DNA of 64,000 nt from Gordonia rhizosphera NBRC 16068 (GTDB lineage Bacteria; Actinomycetota; Actinomycetes; Mycobacteriales; Mycobacteriaceae): positions 17,610 through 81,609 of the forward strand of contig NZ_BAHC01000053.1 in assembly GCF_000298195.1 (NCBI RefSeq), given 5' to 3'. Below the pieces are notes generated by a model that searched no databases, was not told the origin of the DNA, and saw only the letters and a list, made by a program, of their open reading frames with translations. Below are positions 48,332-58,297 of the stretch, piece by piece (the first letter of the stretch is position 1; each line of letters opens with the position of its first letter). The position numbers were made by a program, and so were the translations under genes.

Positions 48332-49749
48332 GTCGCCACCAGGATCGTGACGAGGACCGCCGTCGCGGCCAGACCGATCAGCCCGAGCAGCACACCGGGG
48401 CGTGCCATGTCCCGCGTCTGAAGTTCACCGGTGGCGTGCGCCATCGAGTTCGGCGGGGTGCTCACCGGCAGCGCCATCGCCAGCGAACACGCGAAGGTGG
48501 TCATGATCAGCGCCGGCATCGCCCCGCCGAGCGATTCCAGCGCGGGAGTGTCGACACCGAGGGCGGCGACCAGCGGCAGCAGCAGCGCCGCGGTGGCGGT
48601 GTTGGAGATGAAGGTGCTCATCACGATCGCCAGCACACCGAGGACGGCGATGATCACCACGCCGTGGAACGAGGCGAACGGCACCTGGTCGACGAACCAC
48701 TGACTCAGACCGGTGGAGAACATCGCATTGCCCAGCGCCACGCCGCCGGCGACCAGCCACAGCACCTCCCAGCTCAGCGACCGCAGGTCCTTGGCGTTCA
48801 TCACCCCGGTCACCAGGAACACCGCGATCGGGATCATGGCGATCATGTTGGACGGCACCCCGTGCCACGAACTGGTCAGCCAGAGCAGCACGGTGACCAC
48901 GAAGGTCACGTAGACGATGACCGCCTTGGGCGAGATCAGCCACCGGGAGTCGATCTCCAGCCGGACGTGCGTGGTCTCCGAACGATAGAGCCGGCCGATC
49001 AGCAGCCAGGCGATCACGAGCAAGACCACGACGAATGGCATCGCGAACAGCATCCACTGCCCGAAGTTGATCGGGGAGATCCCGAGTTCGTTGCCCGGAC
49101 CGAGATAGTTGATCGCCACCGCGTTCGGCGGGGTGCCGATCGGGGTACCGATCCCACCGATGTTGGCACCGATCGGAATGGCCAGCACCAGGGCCCGGCG
49201 GGCCGGGTCGTCGGGTTCCAGGCTGGCGATGACCGGCGCCGCGACCGCCAGCATCATCGCGGCGGTGGCGGTGTTCGACATGAACATCGAGAACAGGGCG
49301 GTGATGCTCAGCAACGCCAGGACCACCATCGGCGTTCGGGACCCGAACGGCGCCAGGATCACCCGGGCGAGGTTGCGGTCGAGGCGGTACTTGGTGGCCG
49401 CAGCAGCCAGGAAGAAGCCACCGAGGAACAGGATGATGATCGGGTCGGCGAAGGCCGCCAGGATCCCGGCGTAGGGCAGCGGGTCACCGGATCCCTCGGG
49501 CAGTGCCCACAGCGACGGGACCTTGTCCGAGATCAGGAACAGTTCCGCCGTGATGACCACGACCGAGGTGGCGAAGATCGGGATCGGCTCCAGCACCCAG
49601 GCCAGCACGGCGAACACGAAGATCGCCAGCAACCGGTGCTGCACCTCGTCGAGGCCACCGAAGGACGGCGACAGCAGAACGGCGACGGGGACACCCACGA
49701 CGAGGATGCCACGCCAGGACGCCGCCACCTCGTTCCCAAGAGCCGTCAC
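48328..49749 (-). CDS. SLC13/DASS-family anion transporter
   Basis: 473 residues with ~11-12 membrane segments in two inverted halves, each with the family's SNT motif: FMSNTATAAMM and FISNTATAALLLP. GTPIGTPPNAVAI and PVSTPPNSMAH complete the substrate-site loops. The family carries dicarboxylates, citrate or sulfate with sodium. GTG start. It is the first gene of the transporter-kinase-receiver unit. Lack of an N-terminal sensor domain in the kinase suggests the transporter itself may be the sensor. Confidence 0.85.
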   Translation of the reverse strand: MTALGNEVAASWRGILVVGVPVAVLLSPSFGGLDEVQHRLLAIFVFAVLAWVLEPIPIFATSVVVITAELFLISDKVPSLWALPEGSGDPLPYAGILAAFADPIIILFLGGFFLAAAATKYRLDRNLARVILAPFGSRTPMVVLALLSITALFSMFMSNTATAAMMLAVAAPVIASLEPDDPARRALVLAIPIGANIGGIGTPIGTPPNAVAINYLGPGNELGISPINFGQWMLFAMPFVVVLLVIAWLLIGRLYRSETTHVRLEIDSRWLISPKAVIVYVTFVVTVLLWLTSSWHGVPSNMIAMIPIAVFLVTGVMNAKDLRSLSWEVLWLVAGGVALGNAMFSTGLSQWFVDQVPFASFHGVVIIAVLGVLAIVMSTFISNTATAALLLPLVAALGVDTPALESLGGAMPALIMTTFACSLAMALPVSTPPNSMAHATGELQTRDMARPGVLLGLIGLAATAVLVTILVAT

Positions 49750-49852
49750 GCCATGAGGCTAACCAACGATGCCCGCTCTCACAGGCCGGACGCGGCGCCA
49801 CAATGTTCAGTGAGAGCACCAGCGGCCACTGCCATCGCGTACCGTCGGCGGT

Positions 49853-51277
49853 ATGACTCGTGCTGACGTGGAAGCCCCCGCGGTGATCACAGCCGGCGGC
49901 CGGGTGTCCGGCCTCCTCGTCGATGGGATCTTCTCCTATCTCGGAATCCCGTATGCGGCACCGCCGACAGGCGAGTCGGCTTTCGCCGCTCCGAAGCCTG
50001 CCGTCGCATGGGCGGGTGTCCGGCCGGCCACCGAGTACGGGCCGACCGCCCCGCAGGTCGGCTATCCCGCCCCGATCGCGGCACTGCTCGACAACGCGAT
50101 CGCGCTCGGCGATGACTACCTCAATCTCAATGTGTGGACCCCAGACCCGGGCGCGGGCGGATTACCGGTGATGGTGTGGATTCACGGGGGCGCATTCACG
50201 CGCGGTTCCAATCGCCTCGAGATCTATGCCGGGGACACGTTCGCGCGCGACGGCGTCGTCTGCGTCGGGATCAACTATCGGCTCGGCACAGCCGGTTTCG
50301 CCTCGATCGAGGGGGCGCCCGACAACCGCGGGTTGCTCGATCAGATCGCCGCGTTGGCGTGGGTGCGTGACAACATCGCCGCTTTCGGAGGTGACCCCGA
50401 CAATGTCACCGTCTTCGGCGAGTCCGCCGGTGCGATGAGCGTCGCGTCACTATTGGCATCACCACTCGCCGCTGGCCTGTTCCGACGCGCAATCATGCAG
50501 AGTGGCAACGGTTCTGCCGCCGCCGATCCTGCCGACGCACGCAAGGTCACCGCTCGGATGGCGCAGATCCTCGAGATCGACGCGACCGCCGAAGGCTTCG
50601 GCCGCCTCAGCGTCGACGAAATGCTACGCGCCCAAACGCAGGTGGCGCTCGAGTTGATGCTCGACCCGGACCCGGAGGTGTGGGGACCGACGATCGTCCA
50701 CCTCGGCATGGGGATGATGTCGCAGTTCCCGGTCGTGGACGGGGAGGTCCTCACCGCGATTCCGCAGGAGGCCATCGCGGCCGGGTCCGGGGCCCACATA
50801 CCGTTGCTCGCGGGCTGGAACGCCGACGAGTTCCGATTCTTCATGGTCGCGACCGGCGGAGCGCAGGCCGTCACCGAGGAGGCCGCGGCGGCGATTCTCG
50901 GGCGTCGTCCCGGCGGCCTCGACTATCTCCGCAGTCGGCTCGACGCCGGGGCGAGCGCAGGTGATGTGGTCAGCGAGGCGCTCACCGCGCGGGCATTCTC
51001 GTCCCCGACGATCGCGATCGCCGAGTCCCGACCGGCCGGCGCGACACACCTGTACGAGTTCGGATACCGCAGTCCACAGGCCGACATCCGGGCCGGTCAT
51101 GCGGTGGAGATCCCGTTCGTCTTCGACCATCTCGGCACCGCCCATGCGTTGATCGGACCCGAACCCGATCAGCGCATCGCCGACGAGATGCATCACGCAT
51201 GGGCGAGGTTCGCGACGAACGGTGATCTGGGATGGTCGGCGCACCGCGATGCCGGTGATGTGCGGCGTTTCGTCTGA
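49853..51277 (+). CDS. Type B carboxylesterase / lipase
   Basis: A 474-residue alpha/beta hydrolase. Oxyanion HGGAF at ~111-115, nucleophile Ser191 in FGESAGAMS, acid Glu/Asp near GWNADEFRFF and His near GHAVEIPFVF. No signal peptide. The C-terminal WARFATNGDLGW is typical of the family. Ester substrate unknown. It is divergent from the transporter unit. Confidence 0.88.
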   Translation: MTRADVEAPAVITAGGRVSGLLVDGIFSYLGIPYAAPPTGESAFAAPKPAVAWAGVRPATEYGPTAPQVGYPAPIAALLDNAIALGDDYLNLNVWTPDPGAGGLPVMVWIHGGAFTRGSNRLEIYAGDTFARDGVVCVGINYRLGTAGFASIEGAPDNRGLLDQIAALAWVRDNIAAFGGDPDNVTVFGESAGAMSVASLLASPLAAGLFRRAIMQSGNGSAAADPADARKVTARMAQILEIDATAEGFGRLSVDEMLRAQTQVALELMLDPDPEVWGPTIVHLGMGMMSQFPVVDGEVLTAIPQEAIAAGSGAHIPLLAGWNADEFRFFMVATGGAQAVTEEAAAAILGRRPGGLDYLRSRLDAGASAGDVVSEALTARAFSSPTIAIAESRPAGATHLYEFGYRSPQADIRAGHAVEIPFVFDHLGTAHALIGPEPDQRIADEMHHAWARFATNGDLGWSAHRDAGDVRRFV

Positions 51278-51349
51278 TCCTCGAGCGGCGGATGGCCCGG
51301 CACCATCAGGCCACCGCGATGCGCACCGTGTGCGCCCGATTCCCGCCGG

Positions 51350-52270
51350 TCAGGTGTAGGCCCGCAGAACGCGCAGGGCGGTCAGCGTGACCCACGGATT
51401 GGGTTCGCCCGCAGGCGGATACGTCAGGTGTGTCTTCCCGGGGTGACCGCGATGCGCGGCCCACCGTCCGTCGGACCGTCGGCGCGACTCGAGCACCGAG
51501 CAGGCGTCCTGCATCCGCTCGTCGTAGCCGACATCAGCGGCCCGAAGCGCGTCGAGTCCTCTCAGCACGTCGAAGTACCAGCGGGCCGGGTAGTGCAACC
51601 GGGTGAAGTCGGGGCGGATCGGCCTGCCGGTGTGTTCGCTGCGAAACAATCGGTGCCGCAGCAGGAACTCCACCGCCGCCGCGCGGGCATCGCACAGTTC
51701 CGCGCGGCGGTGGAGGTACCCGGCCTGCTCGTAGGCGGTGACTGCCTCGATCACCGAGGTGCTGGTGTGCACCGAGGAGTGCCTTGCGCCGGTGCGCCTC
51801 GTGCGGCAGTTGAATCCGCCGTCGGGCATCTGCTCGGCGAGGATGGCGTCGACGATGCTGACCAGTTGACCGGCGTCGCTGCCGAACCAGGAGAGGTAGT
51901 TCAGCGCCATGCCATTGACGCAGACGTCGCTGTGTCTTGTCGTCGGGCGTGGGTCGACTCCGCCGTCGCGAACCTTGTGGTCGCGCAGCACGAGTGCGCA
52001 GGCGTCACGCGCGGTCGAATTGGTGGGAGAAAGGCCGAGCCCCCGCAATTCGAGCAGCGTGTAGTGCGTCGAGGTCCATTTGGGGTTGTAGAAGCCCCCA
52101 CCCCAGTGCCCACGCGGCCCGCGGGCGGCGAGCAGTGCGGCGCCAGCCCCTTCGTCCTCGATGCGGCCTTGCAGCCTGGCGTCGTCGTGGCCGAGCAGAT
52201 CACGCGTCGCCTGGTACGCGACGGACGGGTCACTGCTCAGCAGCCATTCCAGAACCGGAGCCTCGTCCAC
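51350..52270 (-). CDS. Prenyltransferase/terpene-cyclase-like alpha-toroid protein
   Basis: 306 residues with repeated helical units: WGGGFYNPKWTSTHYTLLELRGLG, EQMPDGGFNCR, RSDGRWAAHRGHPG. These resemble the alpha/alpha toroid of squalene cyclases and prenyltransferase beta subunits. There is no DxDD or zinc-ligand set I can identify, so catalysis is doubtful. GTG start lies 9 bp after the SDR gene, one operon. Function unknown. Confidence 0.6.
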   Translation of the reverse strand: MDEAPVLEWLLSSDPSVAYQATRDLLGHDDARLQGRIEDEGAGAALLAARGPRGHWGGGFYNPKWTSTHYTLLELRGLGLSPTNSTARDACALVLRDHKVRDGGVDPRPTTRHSDVCVNGMALNYLSWFGSDAGQLVSIVDAILAEQMPDGGFNCRTRRTGARHSSVHTSTSVIEAVTAYEQAGYLHRRAELCDARAAAVEFLLRHRLFRSEHTGRPIRPDFTRLHYPARWYFDVLRGLDALRAADVGYDERMQDACSVLESRRRSDGRWAAHRGHPGKTHLTYPPAGEPNPWVTLTALRVLRAYT

Positions 52271-52279
52271 CGAGCGCGC

Positions 52280-53128
52280 TCACGATCCCGGGACGGGAAA
52301 CTGGGTGCGCATGGCGAGATCCCAGATTCGATCCGGGGTGAGACGGCGCTGCGCAATCGTCAACTTCGCCGACGCGGTGACCGTGTAACGCGGTCGCGGC
52401 CTGCTCGCGGCGAGCGCCTTGTGAACCCTCTTGGCGACATCCTCGGGTCCGCCGCCGAGGATCTTCGCCACCGGGCTGCGATAGATACTGTCCGTCGTCT
52501 CCGCCACGGTGTCGTTGAACCGGCGATAGGGGCCGTCGGTGTCCAGACCCGACATCGACGACGTCGCGGCGGTGGCGAACTCGGTGGTGATCAGCCCCGG
52601 CTCGACGAGGACCACCTGCACGCCGAATCCCTGTACCTCGAACCGCATCGCGTCGGAGAGTGCCTCGACCGCGTACTTGGTGGCGTGATAGGCCCCACCG
52701 CCGGGAAAGGTGAGCTTGCCGCCCATCGAGCCGATATTCACGATCCGACCGCGCCCGGCGCGGCGCATGCCGGGCAGCGCGAGTTGGCACATCCGGACCA
52801 GCCCGAAGACATTCGTCTCGAACTGCCTGCGGAGGTCGTCGAGTGGGATCGACTCCACCGCCCCCGACTGCGAATACCCCGCGTTGTTGACCAGCGCACC
52901 GATCGCACCGTGCTCGGCCTCGACCGCTGCCACCGCCGTACTCATCGATTCCTCGTCGGTGACGTCGAGCGCGATTGTCGTGCAACCCATCTCGGCCAGT
53001 GCGGCGAGAGTCTCGGGTCTGCGGGCGGTCGCGTAGACGGTGTGTCCGTGACGGATCAGATGCGCAGCCGTCGCCGCGCCGATACCGCTCGAACAGCCGG
53101 TGATGAGTACCGGGTCGGATCGGTTCAT
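52280..53128 (-). CDS. Short-chain dehydrogenase/reductase
   Basis: A 282-residue Rossmann-fold oxidoreductase. TGCSSGIG is the cofactor-binding loop, NNAGYS follows, and the catalytic Ser-Tyr-Lys set is in GSMGG and YHATK. ATG 53128 with GGAGGG just upstream was chosen over a longer frame. It resembles the classical SDRs of lipid or aldehyde metabolism. Cotranscribed with the toroid protein. Confidence 0.85.
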   Translation of the reverse strand: MNRSDPVLITGCSSGIGAATAAHLIRHGHTVYATARRPETLAALAEMGCTTIALDVTDEESMSTAVAAVEAEHGAIGALVNNAGYSQSGAVESIPLDDLRRQFETNVFGLVRMCQLALPGMRRAGRGRIVNIGSMGGKLTFPGGGAYHATKYAVEALSDAMRFEVQGFGVQVVLVEPGLITTEFATAATSSMSGLDTDGPYRRFNDTVAETTDSIYRSPVAKILGGGPEDVAKRVHKALAASRPRPRYTVTASAKLTIAQRRLTPDRIWDLAMRTQFPVPGS

Positions 53129-53237
53129 GGGAATTCCCTCCGGGGGCTGAAGACCAGTGATGTCCTGACTCAACCGATACATCACGATTCGGCAGCCGAC
53201 CGGCGAATCGCTGTAGGCGGGGATAACATCATCGGCC

Positions 53238-53459
53238 ATGTATGCCGTTCCCGACGACCCGTCTCGGTTGCAGGCCATGGTGTTCGTGCGGGAGTTCGAG
53301 GCGCTGGCGGACAAGCTGGTCGTCGAGATCGAGGGTCACCGACCGCACTCCACCGAGATGCTTCAATTATTGGCCGAGCTGCGTGAGGTTCGTGAGCACA
53401 TCAGACGGTTGCAGGTGTCATTCGGGTTGGCGTCACGTCACGGACGGGAAACCGCGTAG
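53238..53459 (+). CDS. Small hypothetical helical protein
   Basis: 73 residues, mostly helical (FVREFEALADKLVVEIEGH, LLAELREVREHIRRLQVS). Divergent from the SDR gene. No family recognised. Confidence 0.5.
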   Translation: MYAVPDDPSRLQAMVFVREFEALADKLVVEIEGHRPHSTEMLQLLAELREVREHIRRLQVSFGLASRHGRETA

Positions 53460-53499
53460 AGTTCGTCGGCGGGGCGCGCGCGATCGGCGGCCGTGTCCG

Positions 53500-54447
53500 T
53501 CACGGCGTGACGACCACCTTGCCGAGGGCCTGACCTGCGCCGACACGGGCGAGGGCATCGGCGGTCTCCTCGAGTGGGTAGGTGCGATCGATCTGGGTGG
53601 CGACCTCGCCTGCGAGGCGCATGTCGGTCAGTGGGGTGAAGTTGGCCGGGCCCTCCCTCACCACCAGCATGCCCAGCCGGCGGCCGGTGACACCGCCCAC
53701 GACGACACCGGCGGTCACTACCCGCAGCAGCGTCGGCACGGTGCCGCCGACGCAGTGATAGCGGCCGCCGCGATTGAGGGCCCGGCGATAGGCGAAGACC
53801 GAACGGTGCGCGACCATGTCGAGGATCAGGTCGTAGCGCTGACGGGTGAAGTCGTCGCGGTGGTAGTCGATGACCTCGTCGGCGCCGAGCGAGCGCATGA
53901 AGTCGAGCTTTGCTGCGTTGTCCACACCCGTGACGTGGGCGCCGGCCCGTTTGGCCAGTTGGATCGCAAACACACCGGCGCCACCTCCGCCTCCGTTGAT
54001 CAGGACGCGCTTACCGGGTCCGGCGCCACGGGTGCCTTGCAGCGCGATCGCACCCGATTGGGGGATCGTCGAGGCCTCGATGAATTCCAGCTCGGCCGGT
54101 TTGAGCGTCAGCGCCTTCTCGGCCGCGACCGCGTACTCGGCGAATCCACCCTTGAGAGCAAGATTGTCGCCGTAGACCGCGTCGCCGGGGCGGAATCGGG
54201 TGACACCCTCACCGATCGCGTCCACCCACCCGGCGATGTCGGAGCCAAGCGTCGGCTGTGCCGGTTTGCGCAGCCCGCCGATGCGTGAGTAGGCCGGGCG
54301 GCCACGAAGGGTTTCCCAGTCGCTCAGGTTGACCGATGTCGCGACCACCTTGACCCGCACCTGTCCCGCACCGGGATCCGGGAGTGGCACGTTTGCGACG
54401 CGAAGTACCTCCGGTGGCCCGTACTTGTCTTGGATGACCGCCTTCAC
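53500..54447 (-). CDS. Medium-chain dehydrogenase, quinone-oxidoreductase-like
   Basis: 315 residues, zinc-free MDR family. GGIGG-type NAD(P)H loop appears as INGGGGGAGVFAIQLAK at ~150-166, with VKVVATSVNLSDW and GSDIAGWVDAIGEGV in the N-terminal catalytic domain. There are no zinc ligand cysteines. It reduces an enone, quinone or similar substrate with NADPH. GTG start after AGAGGAC. Confidence 0.82.
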   Translation of the reverse strand: MKAVIQDKYGPPEVLRVANVPLPDPGAGQVRVKVVATSVNLSDWETLRGRPAYSRIGGLRKPAQPTLGSDIAGWVDAIGEGVTRFRPGDAVYGDNLALKGGFAEYAVAAEKALTLKPAELEFIEASTIPQSGAIALQGTRGAGPGKRVLINGGGGGAGVFAIQLAKRAGAHVTGVDNAAKLDFMRSLGADEVIDYHRDDFTRQRYDLILDMVAHRSVFAYRRALNRGGRYHCVGGTVPTLLRVVTAGVVVGGVTGRRLGMLVVREGPANFTPLTDMRLAGEVATQIDRTYPLEETADALARVGAGQALGKVVVTP

Positions 54448-54458
54448 GGTCCTCTATG

Positions 54459-55199
54459 TTATTGGCCGGAGCCGGTGATGTGGGCGATCCGATCATGGAA
54501 GACCCGCCAGCGACGCTCGTCCTCATGGGTGAGCACCGCACTCTCGGTCGCGAGATCGGCGGCGTGGGCAATCATTTCGGCCGCTGAGAACAGGTATCTG
54601 GCCGAGACACGGTCCCCGGCCAGGTCGTCGCGTAACGCGGCGGGAGTGAAATCGATCCGACGCATGATCGCCACGGCACGGCGAAGACAGAGCGCGATCA
54701 GTCGCGCGGTGGACGCGTTGCGCCAGTTGTTGCCGATGATCCGGTGGCGTTCCGCGAGGAGGTCGGCGAGCCCCGGATAGGCGAGCAGCGCCTCGGACAT
54801 CGCCCAGGAGGTTTCCATCGCGGAGGCGAGCCAAGTGCCGCTCTGTTCGCTGCGGTCGGCGTGGGCCTCGAGTTCGGCCTCGATCACGCTGATCTCCGCC
54901 GGCTCGCCGCCGCCTTCCATGAAGAGGACCCCGCTCGTCTCGATCGCACGTTCGTCGTTGAGATCGGGGGCCCCGGCGAACGGGCTCGGCGATGGTGTCG
55001 ATGTCGGCTCGGCAGAGGACCAGCGCTCGGCCAGAGCGGTCAGCGTGCGGGCGACGCGCTGCAACGCGAGCGCATCGGTCAGCGGTGCCTCGGAGTAGTA
55101 CTTCTCGTGCTCGCGGTGATAGCGGGAGAGGTTCCCGGCGATGTCCAGGAGCCCGTCGGTGGCGGGTGAGGGTTGTTCGCGCGCATCGTCGGCACCCAT
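54459..55199 (-). CDS. Hypothetical conserved protein
   Basis: 246 residues, soluble and helix-rich (DALALQRVARTLTALAERW; YLFSAAEMIAHAADLATESAV), with a Thr/Ser/Pro linker near 65-75. ATG 55199 follows GGAGGCCACC. It ends 11 bp before the start of the next gene on the strand. I do not recognise it. Confidence 0.6.
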   Translation of the reverse strand: MGADDAREQPSPATDGLLDIAGNLSRYHREHEKYYSEAPLTDALALQRVARTLTALAERWSSAEPTSTPSPSPFAGAPDLNDERAIETSGVLFMEGGGEPAEISVIEAELEAHADRSEQSGTWLASAMETSWAMSEALLAYPGLADLLAERHRIIGNNWRNASTARLIALCLRRAVAIMRRIDFTPAALRDDLAGDRVSARYLFSAAEMIAHAADLATESAVLTHEDERRWRVFHDRIAHITGSGQ

Positions 55200-55317
55200 G
55201 GTGGCCTCCCGAAGTCACTCATCTGAAGACCTCACCCTAACAGCGGGCCCGCAGTCATATCCTCAACCGCGCACCCACCAACAGTGGTTTTCAGCAGCGG
55301 CACGATAACCCGATCCT

Positions 55318-55818
55318 GTGCTGCGATCGCGCGCGGCTGGCGTCGAGCGCTTGTCGCGTAGGCTGAAATCCTCATCGGTCGGATCGGATACGGATGCGGA
55401 GAAGATGTCGGCCTGGAAACGGTTGCGGGTGTGGGGGCGAAAACGGCGCTACGTGATCCGGCAGAATCCGAGACAACACCGTGCGTACCGCATCGCCGTC
55501 GGTGTCCTCGGGACGATTGTGTTGGCAGGCGGCGTCGTCGCGATTCCATATCCCGGCCCGGGCTGGTTGATCGTCTTCGTCGGCCTCGGCATCCTGGCGT
55601 CGGAGTTCCATTGGGCCCATCGGGTGCTGGTGTTCGCCCGGGGGCGCTACGACGCGTGGACGGACTGGATCGCCCGACAGCACTGGAGCGTGCAGGGTGG
55701 CGTGTGGATGGGTACGGCGGCGATCGTGCTGGTCACGCTGTGGCTGCTCGGCGTCATCGCCATGGTGGCCGGCTGGGTGAACGTGCACGCCGACTGGCTC
55801 GCCAGCCCCATCTTGTAG
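55318..55818 (+). CDS. TIGR02611-like PGPGW membrane protein
   Basis: 166 residues from GTG 55318 (ATG 55405 would give 137 and may be the true start). Two hydrophobic regions: AVGVLGTIVLAGGVVAIPYPGPGW and GTAAIVLVTLWLLGVIAMVAGW. The YPGPGW motif and following GLGILASEFHWA mark the actinobacterial TIGR02611 family of unknown function. Confidence 0.72.
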   Translation: MLRSRAAGVERLSRRLKSSSVGSDTDAEKMSAWKRLRVWGRKRRYVIRQNPRQHRAYRIAVGVLGTIVLAGGVVAIPYPGPGWLIVFVGLGILASEFHWAHRVLVFARGRYDAWTDWIARQHWSVQGGVWMGTAAIVLVTLWLLGVIAMVAGWVNVHADWLASPIL

Positions 55819-55860
55819 TGACGATTCCGCAACCGCGGGTCGAAGACGACTGCCGGCGGT

Positions 55861-57972
55861 TCACGCGGCCGCTCGCGCCCGCGCCTGGTGATCCCGGAGC
55901 AACTCCAGCTCGTTGAGGTGAGCGGCGGTCCAGAGCAGAGGGGCGCCGGCCGCATCGGCACCGGGTGCGTCCAGGAGGTCCGCACCGACGGATGCCGACG
56001 GGGGATGTTCGGACCCGCCGGTGAGCCAGTCGGCGAGTGCGGCTGCGTGTCGTTCCAGCACAGCGCACGCAGGGGCGTCGGGACCCGGCGGTGCGCTTGA
56101 CGTGATCCGCGCGATCGCCTCGGCGGCGAGCACCGTTCGAACCGTCCGCGTCGAGGCGTGCAGGACCGGTCTGATGCCGTCGCGGGTCCCACCGCGCTCG
56201 GCGAGATACTGCCGGACGTCGTCGTCGAAGGTCCGGGAGGTCGCATAGGCCTCGGCCTGGACCGCGGGGTCGACGGCCTGGTGGCGGGTGACGTGCTGTA
56301 CCGCCGCGACCAGGAAACGCGCCCCCGCGGCGGCCGCCCCCGCCTCGCCGACCCGCATCGTCGTCGCTGCGCTCCGCGGCCACAACAGAAAGGCGACGAC
56401 GACCGCCACCGCCGAGCCGAGCAGGACGTCCTCGATCCTGATCAGCCCCACCCGGAAACCGACGGGGTCGATCACGTTGAACAACAGCAGGACCGTGACC
56501 GTGAAGGCCGCCTGGCCGGCGGTGAACGACACCACCTCGGGCACGAATGCGGCGAGGAAGATGGCGGGCGGCAACGCGACCCAGAGCACGACCGGCCCGG
56601 TCCCCAGCAGTTCGAGGATGGCGGCGCCGATCGCGAAGCCGACGACGGTCCCGAGGATGGCGCGCAGCACCGACGACCCGGTCGTGAGTGCGGAACTGCG
56701 CAGGACCGACAGGGTGCCGAGCACGATCCAGAAACCATGCTGCACCGAGAAGAACTCGGTGACGGCTACCGCCATGGCCAGACCGAGCCCTCCGCGAAGG
56801 CTGTTCTGCAGAGTGATCGACCGGGTCCGGAGATAACCACGGAGGTAGTTGGGGGAGACCAGTGACCGGGGGATGGCTCGGCCATCCGGCCCCTCGCCGG
56901 ACAGGCCGCGTCCGAGTAGTCGGTCGACCACGGGACGCCGATCGGCGGCGGCCGACCAGGCGATGATGCGACCGGTGGTCGCCACCGCCGAGTCCACGGC
57001 GTGCGACGCCAGCACCGCGGTGGCGGCGCGGTTATCCCGTGCGGCAGTGAACTCAGCGAACGCCCGGTCGCGCTCGTCGTCCAGTTCGGCGACCAGGTTC
57101 TCGAGCCGGGAAAGCGATCGACGATGCTGTTCGGGTTCTGCGGGCTCGATGGTCGATGCGGCGGTGCGCAGAACCCGCGCAGCGGTTTCCGGTGACGACC
57201 CCGCCAACGGCGGGTCCACCGATGTCCGCAGGGTCAGGCGGTCGGTCAGCCACTGCAACTGACCGACCACACGGACCAACGCCCGGCTCCCGGCCGACAG
57301 GCCGACAGGCCGACAGGCAGTTGCGAGAAAGCTCGTCTGCAGGTCGGCCATGGCTGCCCTCGCGTCGGCCGGATCGCCATCACCTTCCAGCACGCCGGCG
57401 AGCAGCCTGCAGGTACGGGCCGCCCGAGCGCGCAGGCGGTCATGGTGGTGTGGTGCGAACAGGTACAGCGCCGCGGGGACGCAGCAGGCGAGAGCAATCG
57501 CCCAACCCAGCAGACGGTCGCCGACGGTGCTCGGCGGTGCCGGTGATGCCACCGGCAGCACGAAAGTCAGCAGCACCGAGCGTTGGGATGCGGCGAGTGC
57601 GGCGCTGACGACGCCGATGAACAGGACTACCGATCCGATCGCGAACATGGCCAGCACCGCGAGCCAGGCGATCTCGGAGACCAGGGTTCCGAGGGTGATC
57701 AGCCCAGCGCCGATCGCGGCGAGCCCGAGGTAGCCGACCGCGCGGGCACGCCGGTCGCCGGGGAAGTCGACGAACACCAACAGCGCGAACGACCCGAATG
57801 CGGCGAAGAGCGGGGTCTGTGACCCGCCGACGACGAAGTAACCGATCGCGAACGCCGACGGGATGACGAACGCGGCGCGCAGTGCCCTGCGCAGCGCGTC
57901 ATGCTCGGGATCCTGGGTGCGAACATGATCCCGGAAGACAGCTGCCATGTCACGCGCCACGGATTTCACCAC
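55861..57972 (-). CDS. FUSC-family membrane protein (aromatic acid exporter-like)
   Basis: 703 residues with two membrane halves (~25-165 and ~380-520), each several helices, separated by a soluble region and followed by a C-terminal cytosolic domain. The RGGLGLAMAVAVTEFFSVQHGFWIVLGTLSVLR segment is characteristic of FUSC/YccS/AaeB-type proteins. GTG 57972 or ATG 57948 may start it. Transport of aromatic or phenolic acids is inferred. Confidence 0.8.
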   Translation of the reverse strand: MVKSVARDMAAVFRDHVRTQDPEHDALRRALRAAFVIPSAFAIGYFVVGGSQTPLFAAFGSFALLVFVDFPGDRRARAVGYLGLAAIGAGLITLGTLVSEIAWLAVLAMFAIGSVVLFIGVVSAALAASQRSVLLTFVLPVASPAPPSTVGDRLLGWAIALACCVPAALYLFAPHHHDRLRARAARTCRLLAGVLEGDGDPADARAAMADLQTSFLATACRPVGLSAGSRALVRVVGQLQWLTDRLTLRTSVDPPLAGSSPETAARVLRTAASTIEPAEPEQHRRSLSRLENLVAELDDERDRAFAEFTAARDNRAATAVLASHAVDSAVATTGRIIAWSAAADRRPVVDRLLGRGLSGEGPDGRAIPRSLVSPNYLRGYLRTRSITLQNSLRGGLGLAMAVAVTEFFSVQHGFWIVLGTLSVLRSSALTTGSSVLRAILGTVVGFAIGAAILELLGTGPVVLWVALPPAIFLAAFVPEVVSFTAGQAAFTVTVLLLFNVIDPVGFRVGLIRIEDVLLGSAVAVVVAFLLWPRSAATTMRVGEAGAAAAGARFLVAAVQHVTRHQAVDPAVQAEAYATSRTFDDDVRQYLAERGGTRDGIRPVLHASTRTVRTVLAAEAIARITSSAPPGPDAPACAVLERHAAALADWLTGGSEHPPSASVGADLLDAPGADAAGAPLLWTAAHLNELELLRDHQARARAAA

Positions 57973-58297
57973 CCGGCCGGGTGCACACGGGAAGTGGGTG
58001 GAACAGATCCGATCCGGTTGGTGTCATAGCCCACCCGTTGGTCGCCCGATGGTGTCGCTGCGTGGCGTCGTCGACGCCGGTATCGTACCGCGATCCGCGC
58101 CCCGGGCTGAGCGGCGTCGGACCGAAACGGCGCTCACCCGTGCCTCGCGGCGCTCGCACGCGCCTCGGCACCGGCGCGGTGGGCGATTGCGGTGGGGGTG
58201 CGGCGAGGATGATCGGCGCAGATAACATCAAGCTGCAGACATCCGTTTCCCGTCGTGCGCGTCCTCGTGTACGGCAGACCCCGAGGAGTGCCCCGAA

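Noticed and set aside
58200..58297. T-box leader before thrS
   Set aside because: Less than 100 bp of leader and no specifier loop or T-box sequence could be found.
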